A stretch of DNA of 64,000 nucleotides, from the NCBI GenBank assembly GCA_021325365.1, contig JAJPHF010000170.1:1-64000 (forward strand), in the 5' to 3' direction. This document shows positions 50,980 to 59,041 of this stretch, piece by piece (the first letter of the stretch is position 1; each line of letters begins with the position of its first letter). The notes below the pieces were generated by a model. The model was not told the DNA's origin, made no database searches, and saw nothing but the letters and a program-made list of their open reading frames with translations. The position numbers were made by a program, and so were the translations under genes. This stretch comes from Pseudomonadota bacterium (GTDB taxonomy: Bacteria; Chloroflexota; UBA6077; JAJPHF01).

Positions 50980-52254
50980 ATGTTGTCGCGCGAAGAGAAC
51001 GAGCTGCTCACCCGCGTCGGCCCGGGGACGGCGATGGGCGCGTTGCTCCGTCGCTACTGGCTCCCGGCGCTGCTGGCCGAGGAGGTACCGCGGCCCGACG
51101 ATCCGCCCGTGCGCGTCCGGCTCCTGGGCGAGGACCTGGTAGCCTTCCGCGACACGGCGGGCCGCGTGGGCCTGCTCGGCGCCCACTGCCCGCACCGGGG
51201 CGCCTCCCTCTTCTTCGGTCGCAACGAGGAGTGCGGCCTGCGCTGCGTGTACCACGGCTGGAAGTTCGACGTGACGGGCCGCTGCGTGGACATGCCATCC
51301 GAGCCCGAGGAGAGCACCTTCAAGGACCGCGTGCGGGCGACCGCGTATCCGTGCGTCGAGCGGGGCGGCGTGATCTGGGCCTACCTCGGTCCGGGCGACT
51401 GCACGCCCGCCCTGCCGCGCCTCGAATGGACGCTCGTTCCCGCCAGCCATCGGTACGTCCACAAGCGCTTCCAGGCCTGCAACTACCTGCAGAACGTCGA
51501 GGGCGAGGTGGACTCTGCCCACGTCTCGTTCCTGCACCGGCGCCTCGCGCCCGACGGCCAGGCCGCCGGCTCCGGCCAGACGCTGCTCGCCCGGGCGACC
51601 GACGGCGCGCCCGTCTTCACGGTACAGGAAACCGCCTACGGCCTCGCCATCGGCGCGCGGCGCAGCTGGGACCAGCACCAGTACTACTGGCGCGTAACGC
51701 AGTTTCTAATGCCCACCTACACCATGATTCCGAGCGAGGCCGACGCCCCGATCAGCTTTACGGCGGCCGTGCCGGTGGACGACACACGCACCGCGGGGTA
51801 CACCGTCTCCTGGCGACCGGACCGGCCGCTCACGGACGCGGACGTGGCGCGCATCGAGAGCTGGACCGGCATCTACTCCGAGGTGGACCCCCGCACCTAC
51901 CAGCCGCTGGCCAACCGCGCCAACGACTACCGGCTCGACCGAGAGAAGCAGCGACACGAGTCGTTTACGGGCATCAAGGGCATCCGCGACCAGGACCTGG
52001 CGGTGCAGGAGGACCAGTTCGGCGGGCCGCTCGCCGACCGCACGCGCGAGCACCTCGGGTCGAGCGACACGGCCGTCATCGCCCTGCGCCAGCGCCTGCT
52101 GCGAGCGGTCCGCGCGCTGCAACGCGGCGAGGGCCCGCCCGAGACGCTGGATGGCGAGGCCTACCGGATTCGCTCGGCCGCCCTGCTGCTGCCCCGCTCG
52201 GCCCCTTTCGCCGCGGCTGCCCGCGCGGGCCAGATCAGCCCCCAGCCCGCCTGA
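50980..52254 (+). CDS. Rieske non-heme iron oxygenase, alpha-like subunit
   Basis: A 424-residue oxygenase of the phthalate dioxygenase/vanillate demethylase type. The Rieske domain has C-x-H (AHCPHRGASLFFG) and C-x2-H (CGLRCVYHGWKFD). The catalytic iron motif is in CNYLQNVEGEVDSAHVSFLHRR (Asp and two His). The enzyme would hydroxylate or demethylate an aromatic or related compound using electrons from a separate reductase, not encoded here; the Rieske ferredoxin at 5964 is a distant candidate. ATG 50980 is preceded by GGAGGCACGGCCC; ATG 50956 would add eight residues. No substrate can be inferred. Confidence 0.86.
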   Translation: MLSREENELLTRVGPGTAMGALLRRYWLPALLAEEVPRPDDPPVRVRLLGEDLVAFRDTAGRVGLLGAHCPHRGASLFFGRNEECGLRCVYHGWKFDVTGRCVDMPSEPEESTFKDRVRATAYPCVERGGVIWAYLGPGDCTPALPRLEWTLVPASHRYVHKRFQACNYLQNVEGEVDSAHVSFLHRRLAPDGQAAGSGQTLLARATDGAPVFTVQETAYGLAIGARRSWDQHQYYWRVTQFLMPTYTMIPSEADAPISFTAAVPVDDTRTAGYTVSWRPDRPLTDADVARIESWTGIYSEVDPRTYQPLANRANDYRLDREKQRHESFTGIKGIRDQDLAVQEDQFGGPLADRTREHLGSSDTAVIALRQRLLRAVRALQRGEGPPETLDGEAYRIRSAALLLPRSAPFAAAARAGQISPQPA

Positions 52255-52284
52255 TACCGAATCCGGGGGTGGCGTTCCCTTACT

Positions 52285-52305
52285 CCCTCTCCCCTTGGGA
52301 GAGGG
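52285..52305. repeat. Perfect CCCTCTCCC/GGGAGAGGG hairpin
   Basis: A 9-bp perfect stem with a 3-base loop in the 101-base gap between two convergent genes (Rieske oxygenase and acetyltransferase), flanked by GGGTGAGGGGGC. It belongs to the same purine/pyrimidine palindrome family as the copies at 17.7, 21.6 and 60.1 kb. It may terminate transcription in both directions. Confidence 0.55.
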
Positions 52306-52355
52306 TCGGGGTGAGGGGGCGCCCCGCTCACCGAGCCGCCGGACCGGGCCGGGTA

Positions 52356-52964
52356 TTAGTCTCCCGTGGGCCGCGCCGTGGCCACGGACGGCTGCTCGGC
52401 GTCGTAGTCGAGGTGGCAGGAGGGGCAGCGCAGCGTCGGTCGCCCAGCGGCGTCGGTGGCCGGCTGCAGGCGGCGCGCGCAGGCGCAGACATGGCCCACC
52501 AGCCGCGCGGGGTTCCCAAGCACCAGGCCGTGGTCGGGCACGTCGCGCGTGACGACGGCGCCCGCGCCGACGAGCGCAAAGCGGCCGATCGTCGTGCCGC
52601 AGACGATCACCGCGCCGGCGCCGATCGCCGCGCCCTGGCGCACCAGCGTGCGGTTGCACGTCCAATCGTCCAGGCGCTTCAGGCTGCCGTCAGGATTGAT
52701 CGCGCGGGGGTGCAGGTCGTTGGTGAAGACCGCCGCCGGCCCGACGAACACGCCGTCCTCCAGCTCCACCCCGCGGTAAACCGACACGTTGTTCTGGATC
52801 TTCACGCGGTTGCCGATCCGGGCGCCGTCCTCGACGTAGACGTTGCGGCCGAGCACACACTCGGCGCCGATCCGGGCGCCCTCGCGGATGTGGCAGTAGT
52901 GCCAGATACGAGTGTCGGCGCCGATCTCGGCCTCGGGGTGGACCTCCGCGGTGGGATGAATCAC
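52356..52964 (-). CDS. Left-handed beta-helix N-acetyltransferase (WbpD/WlbB-like)
   Basis: A 202-residue hexapeptide-repeat acyltransferase. Repeats run from IHPTAEVHPEAEIGADTRIWHYCHIREGARIG to VPDHGLVLGNPARLVG; the conserved segment FTNDLHPRA and the catalytic-region VLGRNVYVEDGARIGNRVKIQNNVSVYRGVELEDGVFVGP match enzymes that acetylate the 3-amino group of UDP-2-acetamido-3-amino uronates. The C-terminal 45 residues add CAC...CPSCHLDYD, a zinc-ribbon-like tail. GTG 52964 is preferred (GGGAGGCGCGC precedes it) over ATG 52994. With the dehydrogenase and aminotransferase at 27.9-32.5 kb it completes a three-step pathway, though 20 kb away. Confidence 0.83.
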   Translation of the reverse strand: MIHPTAEVHPEAEIGADTRIWHYCHIREGARIGAECVLGRNVYVEDGARIGNRVKIQNNVSVYRGVELEDGVFVGPAAVFTNDLHPRAINPDGSLKRLDDWTCNRTLVRQGAAIGAGAVIVCGTTIGRFALVGAGAVVTRDVPDHGLVLGNPARLVGHVCACARRLQPATDAAGRPTLRCPSCHLDYDAEQPSVATARPTGD

Positions 52965-53049
52965 GCGCGCCTCCCAGCGGCCGCTGGCGGCCACCCGATG
53001 ATGGTAGCAGATTGGCGCGCTCGCGCTGGACCGGCCGAGGCCGCCGGGG

Positions 53050-54204
53050 TCAGGCCGCGCGGGAGCGGGCGCCCGCGTCCGGGGGATGGCGAAGCCGCAG
53101 GTCGGCCCGCAGCTGAATGAACCGCAGGATGTCGGCGCGGCTGAGGAGGCCCACGACGTTGCCCGCCTGCACGACGGGCAACTGGTTCAGCCCCCCGTCC
53201 ACGAGCAGCTCGAGCGCGGTATTCAAGTCGGCGTCGGGCGCGATGGTCTTGAGCGGGGTGGGCGTCATGATGCGCGCCACCGGCGTCGTCGCCCACGCCT
53301 CCTGGGGTAGCTCCTTGGCATCGGTGATGCTGACGATGCCCAGAAGCCGCCCCGCCTCCGTAACCAGGAGCGCCCGCTGCCCACGACGCAGCACGTGCTC
53401 GGTGACGAACTCTGTCACGGTCAGGTCCGGGGGCGTCGTGGGAGGGTGCGGGTCCATTAGCTCCGCGACCCGCACGCCACGCAGGTTCTCGCTCAGCACC
53501 TGCTGCTGGCGCGTGGTCTCGGCGGCGCTGTTCAGAAACCAGCCGATGAACGCCGTCCACAGGCCGCCAAAGAAATCGCCGCTCAGCAGGCGGGCGACGC
53601 CCCAGAAGATCAGCAAGAATCCCACGCCCTGCCCCACGTACGACGCGATGTCCGTCGCCCGCCGCAAGCTGCCAGTCGCCGCCCAGATCGCCGAGCGAAG
53701 CACGCGCCCGCCATCCAGCGGGAAGCCGGGCACGAGGTTGAAGACGCCCAGAATGAGGTTGATGATGGCCAGGTAGCCGAGCGCGGCGCCGAGCGGCGAA
53801 TCGCCCAGCCCGACCAGCTGGTGCGCGGCCCAGAATATCGCCGCCAGCACGAAGCTCGTGAGCGGGCCGACGATCGAGATGAGAAACTCATCCTGCGGTC
53901 GCTCGGACTCCGCCTTGAGATTCGAGACCCCGCCGAAGATGAACAGCGTGATGCTGTGTACTTCCTGGCCGCGCGCCAGCGCGACGAACGAATGGCTCAG
54001 CTCGTGGACCAGCACCGAGGCAAACAGCGCCAGCGCGGCGAGAATACCGACCACCCAGTACGTCGCAAGCCCCCACCCGGGATAATTCGCCGGGAAGAAG
54101 CCGCTCGCCAGGGACCAGGCGACCAGGAGGAACGCGAACAGCCAGGTGTAGTGGACGCCGATCTCGATGCCGGCCAGGCGCCCGAGCTTGAAGCTGCTCT
54201 CCAT
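53050..54204 (-). CDS. Site-2 protease-like zinc metalloprotease with CBS domains
   Basis: A 384-residue membrane protease of the M50B class: zinc motif H67-E-x2-H71 (LVHELSHSF), second zinc ligand Asp in NLVPGFPLDGGRVLRS (about 159-174), with four to six spans. Residues about 250-370 form two CBS motifs (VAELMDPHPPTTPPDLTVTEFVTEHVLRRGQRALLVTEAGRLLGIVS; VARIMTPTPLKTIAPDADLNTALELLVDGGLNQLPVVQAGNVVGLLSRADI) that often bind adenine nucleotides and regulate the enzyme. It probably cleaves a membrane-bound anti-sigma factor or similar. No substrate gene is near. Confidence 0.9.
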   Translation of the reverse strand: MESSFKLGRLAGIEIGVHYTWLFAFLLVAWSLASGFFPANYPGWGLATYWVVGILAALALFASVLVHELSHSFVALARGQEVHSITLFIFGGVSNLKAESERPQDEFLISIVGPLTSFVLAAIFWAAHQLVGLGDSPLGAALGYLAIINLILGVFNLVPGFPLDGGRVLRSAIWAATGSLRRATDIASYVGQGVGFLLIFWGVARLLSGDFFGGLWTAFIGWFLNSAAETTRQQQVLSENLRGVRVAELMDPHPPTTPPDLTVTEFVTEHVLRRGQRALLVTEAGRLLGIVSITDAKELPQEAWATTPVARIMTPTPLKTIAPDADLNTALELLVDGGLNQLPVVQAGNVVGLLSRADILRFIQLRADLRLRHPPDAGARSRAA

Positions 54205-54258
54205 CCCACCGCCCTCCTTCCGAGGCGAGCCCCACCGTCCTGGTGGGGCAAAGAGTGC

Positions 54259-55026
54259 TTACCGGGCAGCAGGCGTGCCAGGCAACGCGGGCGCCTGCTC
54301 CAGTGCATAGCGCAGCTGGCTCACGAGGTCGGCCAGCCGCAGCGCCTCGGCCGTCCCCAGCGCCCGCGGCGGCCGCAGCAGTTGCTCGACCTCGTGGGCC
54401 AGCCGCGAGCCATCCGCGAAGCCGAAGGTGCCGACCGACCCGGCGAGCCGGTGCGCCTCGTGAAAGGCGCGCTCACGCAGCCCCGCATCCAGCTCCTCTT
54501 GCAGCAGCGCGGTCGTGGCCTGCTCGACCACCGCCACCCGCTCCAGGGTCGGCGCCCGGAAGCGCTGCCACATGGCGGTGATCGCCGCGGTCATGGCCCG
54601 CGCGTCGCCGGACGACGGGGGCGCGGGTGCGAGCGTCACGCCCAGGCACTCGGCGGCCGCCCGAGCTAGCTCCTCGCGCTCGACGGGCTGGAAGAGCAGC
54701 CGCAGGACGCCGGGCCTGGTCGCCAACGCCGGCACCAGGCGCGAAGCCGCCGCACGCTCCAGGCAGTGGAGGATGGGCAGCTCCGCGGTCGCTGCGGCTG
54801 CGCGCACCCGCCGGAGCAGGTCTAGCGCCGCGGACCCAGCACGCTCGTGATCGAGCACGAGCAGCGACCAGCCGCCCTGGCCCAGCGCGTCGAGCGCCGC
54901 CCGGCCGGGCGGCGCATGCACGACGGTTGCGCCGCCGAGACGATGGCCCAACCAGGTAGCCAGCTCCGCGGACAGCCCGACGAGCAGGATACGAGGCGTC
55001 GAGGTAGGACGCGGGGCGCCGTCCAT
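54259..55026 (-). CDS. Receiver-HPt phosphorelay protein
   Basis: A 255-residue protein. Residues 10-130 are a receiver-like domain (RILLVGLSAELATWLGHRLGG...SLLVLDHERAG) with Asp59 at the phosphorylation strand but a poor acidic pocket and no clear conserved Lys. Residues about 145-250 are an HPt helical bundle with His192 in RAFHEAHRLAGSVGTFGFADGSRLAHEVEQLL, close to the HxLKGSxGxxG consensus. It could pass phosphate to the receiver encoded at 55033, six bases upstream on the same strand. Confidence 0.78.
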   Translation of the reverse strand: MDGAPRPTSTPRILLVGLSAELATWLGHRLGGATVVHAPPGRAALDALGQGGWSLLVLDHERAGSAALDLLRRVRAAAATAELPILHCLERAAASRLVPALATRPGVLRLLFQPVEREELARAAAECLGVTLAPAPPSSGDARAMTAAITAMWQRFRAPTLERVAVVEQATTALLQEELDAGLRERAFHEAHRLAGSVGTFGFADGSRLAHEVEQLLRPPRALGTAEALRLADLVSQLRYALEQAPALPGTPAAR

Positions 55027-55032
55027 GCGCCG

Positions 55033-55431
55033 TCACCGGTCCCAGTCGAGAGTCGCGGCGACCGCGTCGGCGAGGTGCAGCGCGTCGAACGGCTTCGCGA
55101 TTACCCCGGCGACTCCCAGCCCACGGAAGCGGTCCGGCTCGTCGTCCTGGGCTACGGCCGTAAGCAGGATGATGGGGATGTCGCGCGTGGCCGGCGTCGC
55201 GCGCAGCGCCGCGACGGTCGCCACCCCGTCCATCTCTGGCATGATTACGTCGACCAGAATGACGTCCGGCCGCGCGGCGCTCGCCAGCGCGAGCCCGGCG
55301 CTGCCCGAGTCGGCCGCCAGCACCTCCCAGCCCGCCATCAGCTCGAGGCTGGCGCGGGCCACCTCGCGCACCGCCTCGTCGTCGTCGATCACGAGCGCGC
55401 GTCGGGCACTCATCGTAGTGGGGCGATTCAT
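55033..55431 (-). CDS. Single-domain response regulator
   Basis: A 132-residue CheY-like receiver with the acidic triplet D16-D18 (VIDDDEAVREV), phosphoacceptor Asp61 (VILVDVIMPEMDG), Thr in LLTAVAQ and Lys in VIAKPFD. No output domain. It lies between the MinD-like gene at 55462 and the REC-HPt gene at 54259 on the same strand with small gaps (30 and 6 bases), so all belong to one signalling transcript. ATG 55413 is a possible alternative start. Confidence 0.87.
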   Translation of the reverse strand: MNRPTTMSARRALVIDDDEAVREVARASLELMAGWEVLAADSGSAGLALASAARPDVILVDVIMPEMDGVATVAALRATPATRDIPIILLTAVAQDDEPDRFRGLGVAGVIAKPFDALHLADAVAATLDWDR

Positions 55432-55461
55432 GCGTGCTCCGACCGGGGCGGCGTTAGCGGC

Positions 55462-56211
55462 TTACCGCGGCTGGCGCTCGGCGATCGGCTGCCCGTGCAG
55501 CCATTCCGCGAGCGCCACCACGGCCCGCGACAGCGGGTGGTCGCTCGCCTCGACGACGAACGGGCGGCCGGCGTTCGCGGCGTCCACGGCCAGCCGCCCG
55601 GCGCTTGGCAGCCGGCCAACGATCCGCGCCCCGAACAGCGCGTGGAGCTGCGCGGGCTCCACGCCCGACTCGCTCTCCCAGCGATTGACGACCACGCCTA
55701 GGGGCGCCCGCGTGCCCCAGGCATCGGCCTGATGTAGGAAGCGCTCGCCGTGGCGCAGGGCCGTCGCCTCGGGCGTGGTCACCATCAGTGCCCGGTCGGC
55801 CGCGTCGAGCAGCGCGTGGAACAGCTCGTCGTAGCGCAGCGGGCTGTCGACGACGACATAGCGCGCCTGCGCTCGCGCCTGCTCGAGCAGGCTGCGCTGC
55901 TGCGCGCCCGTCGGCGCCGTCCCCTCCGGCGAGCGCAGCAGCACCTCGATCCCGCTGCGGTGCGGCTGCAAGCCCTCCGCCAGCGAGCCGGCCAGCGCCT
56001 GCCCCAGATGGCGCTCGGACGCCAGGTCGAGCAGCGACGCCAGGTTGCCCAGATCGTAGTGGCCCTCGAGGAGTATGACCCGCACGTCGGCCACCCGCCG
56101 CAGCGCGATCGCCAGGTTGGCAGCCACCGCGGAGGTCCCGGCCCCGGCCTTGGAGCCGAAGAGGACCACGAGCGTGCCGCCGGGCTCGGGGCGCTGCCGA
56201 TCGGTCGTCAT
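55462..56211 (-). CDS. MinD/CpaE-like ATPase with altered Walker A
   Basis: A 249-residue SIMIBI-class ATPase: VVLFGSKAGAGTSAVAANLAIALRRV is a deviant Walker A where the usual GGVGKT reads AGAGTS, lacking the second Lys; VVVDSPLRYDE matches the Walker B strand and PLGVVVNRWESES the base-binding strand. The A-loop region has EGHYDLGN where MinD/CpaE proteins have a conserved Asp. The changes suggest weak or absent ATPase activity, a pseudo-partner of the intact CpaE-like protein at 56315. No membrane-targeting helix is obvious. Confidence 0.75.
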   Translation of the reverse strand: MTTDRQRPEPGGTLVVLFGSKAGAGTSAVAANLAIALRRVADVRVILLEGHYDLGNLASLLDLASERHLGQALAGSLAEGLQPHRSGIEVLLRSPEGTAPTGAQQRSLLEQARAQARYVVVDSPLRYDELFHALLDAADRALMVTTPEATALRHGERFLHQADAWGTRAPLGVVVNRWESESGVEPAQLHALFGARIVGRLPSAGRLAVDAANAGRPFVVEASDHPLSRAVVALAEWLHGQPIAERQPR

Positions 56212-56314
56212 CTACTCCTCACTCACCGCTACGCCGCGCCGCCTCACCCGCGCGGCGCGGGCCCCCACCTGCCCCGTGCGCCAGGCCGCGCCAGGGCGTG
56301 CCCCACGCCGGGCC

Positions 56315-57571
56315 TCAGCCGGCCCAGCGCGGGCGCCAGCGGCTGCGCCGCTGAGCCGGCTGCTTGCCATCCCACTGGGGCTCGGGCTGTCCCGCGATCT
56401 TGGCCACCAGCCGGCCCAGGTCGCGCGTGATCTGCTCGCGGCCGCCCGGGTCCATCAACAGCACCGGCGTACCCTGGTTGGCCGCCTCGACCACGCGCGG
56501 TCCGGCGCTCACGATCGTATGGTCGACCCGCACGCCCAGCGTCTGCTCCAGATGCTCCATCTGCACGCCGCTGTTCGCGCGGTTGAGCACGATCGTCAGC
56601 TTGTCGCGCAGGCCGAGCGTGTTCGCCAGCTTCAGCACCTGCCCCGTATTGCGGATCGAGCTCAGCTCCGGCGTGGTTACCAGCAGGATGCGGTCGGCCA
56701 CCTCCAGCAGCTGCAGCATGTACTCTTCCATCGACGGGTGCGTGTCCACGATCACGTAGTCGAACAGCGCGCGGTACGCGGTCGCCACTCGCGCCGGCAG
56801 GAACGGCGGGATCGTCTCGACCAGGGCCGGCTCGGGCGGCGCCAGCAGCGCCTTGATGTTCGACGAGTGGGGCACCAGCACGTTGCGCAGCACGTCGAGA
56901 TCGAGCTGGTCGCCGTGGTGGACCAGCGACGCGAAGCTGTGCTCGCCCCGCAGGTCGAGCAGCACCGACACGTCGCCGAACCACAGGTCGGCGTCCACCA
57001 GGACGACCTGCTTGTCGTAGCGCTGCGCCAGCTCGACGGCCAGGTTGGTGGCGATGGTGCTGCGCCCCACCCCGCCCTTGGGGCCGAACATGACGATCAT
57101 CTCGCCGTTCCGGAACGGCGCGTGGTCCCCGGTCTGGGGCGCGGCCGGCACCGTGACTGCCGTTGGCGGCGGCGCGGGCGCGGGCAGCGTTAGCCCGGCG
57201 CGCAGGACCAGCGCCTGGATGCGCAGCACCAGCTCGTCGACCCGCGCGGGCATGCGCGCGTAGTCGTCCAGCGCCGAGCCATCGCGCGGAACGGGCGGTG
57301 CGCCCGGCCCCTCGCTCAGCAGCATCAGCGTCGGCACCGGCGGGTCCTGGTGCAGCACGCGGTACACCGCGGCGAACGAGTAGGAGGAGGGCCGGAACGT
57401 GTCGAGCACCGCGACCGCCCGCGGACGGTCGACCGCCAGCAGCTCCTGGGCGGCGTCCACCGTCTCGACCCGGATCGCGCGCAGCCCCCGGCTCTCCAGG
57501 GCAGCCTGCAGCGCGTCCAGCTCCGGGTTCGCCGTGAAGAGGAGGACCACTGGCGGCGCGTCGGTACTCAT
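56315..57571 (-). CDS. CpaE-like receiver-MinD ATPase
   Basis: A 418-residue protein. Residues 8-125 are a degenerate receiver (VVLLFTANPELDALQAALESRGLRAIRVET...RAVAVLDTF), residues 155-390 a MinD-type ATPase: Walker A GPKGGVGRSTIATNLAVE, Asp in VVLVDADLWFGDVSVLLDL, Walker B YVIVDTHPSMEEYMLQLL and TIVLNRANSG. This is the architecture of CpaE/TadZ, which places type IV/Tad pili or other complexes at cell poles, but no other tad gene is present. ATG 57571 follows GAGGGTGG; the frame is open to 57637. The tail is Arg/Gln-rich. Confidence 0.85.
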   Translation of the reverse strand: MSTDAPPVVLLFTANPELDALQAALESRGLRAIRVETVDAAQELLAVDRPRAVAVLDTFRPSSYSFAAVYRVLHQDPPVPTLMLLSEGPGAPPVPRDGSALDDYARMPARVDELVLRIQALVLRAGLTLPAPAPPPTAVTVPAAPQTGDHAPFRNGEMIVMFGPKGGVGRSTIATNLAVELAQRYDKQVVLVDADLWFGDVSVLLDLRGEHSFASLVHHGDQLDLDVLRNVLVPHSSNIKALLAPPEPALVETIPPFLPARVATAYRALFDYVIVDTHPSMEEYMLQLLEVADRILLVTTPELSSIRNTGQVLKLANTLGLRDKLTIVLNRANSGVQMEHLEQTLGVRVDHTIVSAGPRVVEAANQGTPVLLMDPGGREQITRDLGRLVAKIAGQPEPQWDGKQPAQRRSRWRPRWAG

Positions 57572-57922
57572 CCACCCTCGCGGTGCAAGCGACTCCGCGG
57601 CCGGAGCGAGCGCGATCACGCTCCTGGCAATCTCCAATCAATATATCACCTGTACCCTCCGGCCCGGCGAGGGCTCTATAACACCCACTTATCAGTGCGC
57701 GGCCCATATGCCCCGAATCGGCCGCCCGCCGCGAGTCGAGACGACGCGCCGCAGCCAGCCCCGCCGGCCGCGTGAGCGGCGTGCTACCCTTGATATAACG
57801 AAAGCAATGCTTCGGCGCGCGGGCGACCCGGGCGCTGCCCGGCCGGCGCGGCGATAGGTCCTCGCCGGGCGCGGCGCGGTGGCCCCCGTGGCGCGCCGGC
57901 TGGCGGTGGAGGAGGAAGCGGC
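57572..57922. other. Intergenic region between divergent genes
   Basis: 351 bases separating the CpaE-like gene (minus) from the binding lipoprotein (plus). It has three A+T-rich spots (57634-57650 with AATATATC, 57672-57682 with CTATAACACCC, 57790-57800 with TGATATAACG) that are likely promoter zones; no complete -35/-10 pair is convincing. The ribosome site of the plus gene is GGAGGAGGAAG. Confidence 0.4.
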
Positions 57923-59011
57923 ATGTGGACAAGCCTGAGGCGCGCGATCCTGGTCGTGGCCCTGGTGGCGGTCGTCGCCTGCGGGCCGGGCAACACCAGC
58001 AGCGGCACGAGCGGCGCCGCTCAGCCAGCAGCCCCGGCGGCCACCAGCGGCGCGGCCACGGCACCCAGCGGACAGGTCGGCGCCACGGCGGGCGCCCCGC
58101 CAGCGCCCGCCACCATCCGCTATGGCCAGGTGACCGTCACGGCGATGTTCTGGGGCCTCTGGGCCGCCGAGTCCCAGGGCTTCATGCAGGCCGAGAACGT
58201 AACGGTCGAGCCAACCGTCTTCCGCGTCTCGTCGGACTCCACCCGCGCGCTGTCGAGCGACTCGATGGACGTCGCCGGCGGCACCGCCACCGATAGCGTG
58301 GTGCTCGCCGACGAGCAAGGCAACGCCGACATCGTCGCCGTCTCCGGCGTGCTCAACAAGCCAACCTACAGCCTGATCACCAGCCCGGACGTCAAGGCCT
58401 TCACCGACTTGAAGGGCAAGACCATCGCCGTCAGCGACCTGAAGGACGGGAGCACCATCCTCCTGGAGCAGATGCTGCAGATGAAGGGGGTGCAGCCCAA
58501 CGAGTACGACATGATCCAGGCCGGCGGCACCCCCGACCGCTACGCGGCCGTGAAGAGCGGCGGCGCCGCCGCCGCGCTCCTGACGCAGCCGGCCGACTTC
58601 AAGGCGGAGTCCGAGGGGTTCAACAACCTGGGCCTCGTCTCCGACCTCATCCCCGACTACCAGTTCACGGTGAACGCCGTGCGCCGGAGCTGGGCGCAGC
58701 AGAACTCGGACGCGCTGGTGCGCTTCCTCCGCGCCTACGCGAAGGGCTGCGCATGGCTCTACGATCCGGCGAACAAGGACGCGGCAATCAAGCTGCTGAC
58801 CGACAAGCTCAGCAGCGACCAGGAGTCCTCGCAGAAGACCTACGACCTGCTGATCACGCACGCCCAGGCGATTCCCAAGTCTGGCGAGGTCAACATCCCC
58901 GGCGTGCAGAAGGTGCTCGACGTCATGGCCGAGATCGGCAACGTCCCCAAGCCGGTGCCGCCGCCGAGCAAGTACCTCGACATGACCTATCTCGACCGAG
59001 CGCGTCAGTAA
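57923..59011 (+). CDS. NMT1/SsuA-like substrate-binding lipoprotein
   Basis: A 362-residue binding protein: lipoprotein signal (LRRAILVVALVAVVACGPG), an Ala/Ser/Gly linker to about residue 60, then an NMT1-like domain (VTAMFWGLWAAESQGFMQAENVTVEPTVFRVS...FTDLKGKTIAVSDLKDGSTILLEQMLQMKGVQPNEYDMIQAG). It delivers a small organic ligand to a transporter not encoded here. It is followed 30 bases later by a metal-dependent amidohydrolase, so ligand and enzyme substrate may be related. It belongs to the same broad family as the proteins at 6405 and 63620. Confidence 0.82.
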   Translation: MWTSLRRAILVVALVAVVACGPGNTSSGTSGAAQPAAPAATSGAATAPSGQVGATAGAPPAPATIRYGQVTVTAMFWGLWAAESQGFMQAENVTVEPTVFRVSSDSTRALSSDSMDVAGGTATDSVVLADEQGNADIVAVSGVLNKPTYSLITSPDVKAFTDLKGKTIAVSDLKDGSTILLEQMLQMKGVQPNEYDMIQAGGTPDRYAAVKSGGAAAALLTQPADFKAESEGFNNLGLVSDLIPDYQFTVNAVRRSWAQQNSDALVRFLRAYAKGCAWLYDPANKDAAIKLLTDKLSSDQESSQKTYDLLITHAQAIPKSGEVNIPGVQKVLDVMAEIGNVPKPVPPPSKYLDMTYLDRARQ

Positions 59012-59041
59012 GCCGCCGCGGCGACCGCAACCGGAGGAGCC

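Noticed and set aside
56315..57571. Tad pilus locus
   Set aside because: A CpaE-like gene is present, but there is no CpaF ATPase, secretin, pilin or prepilin peptidase in the window.
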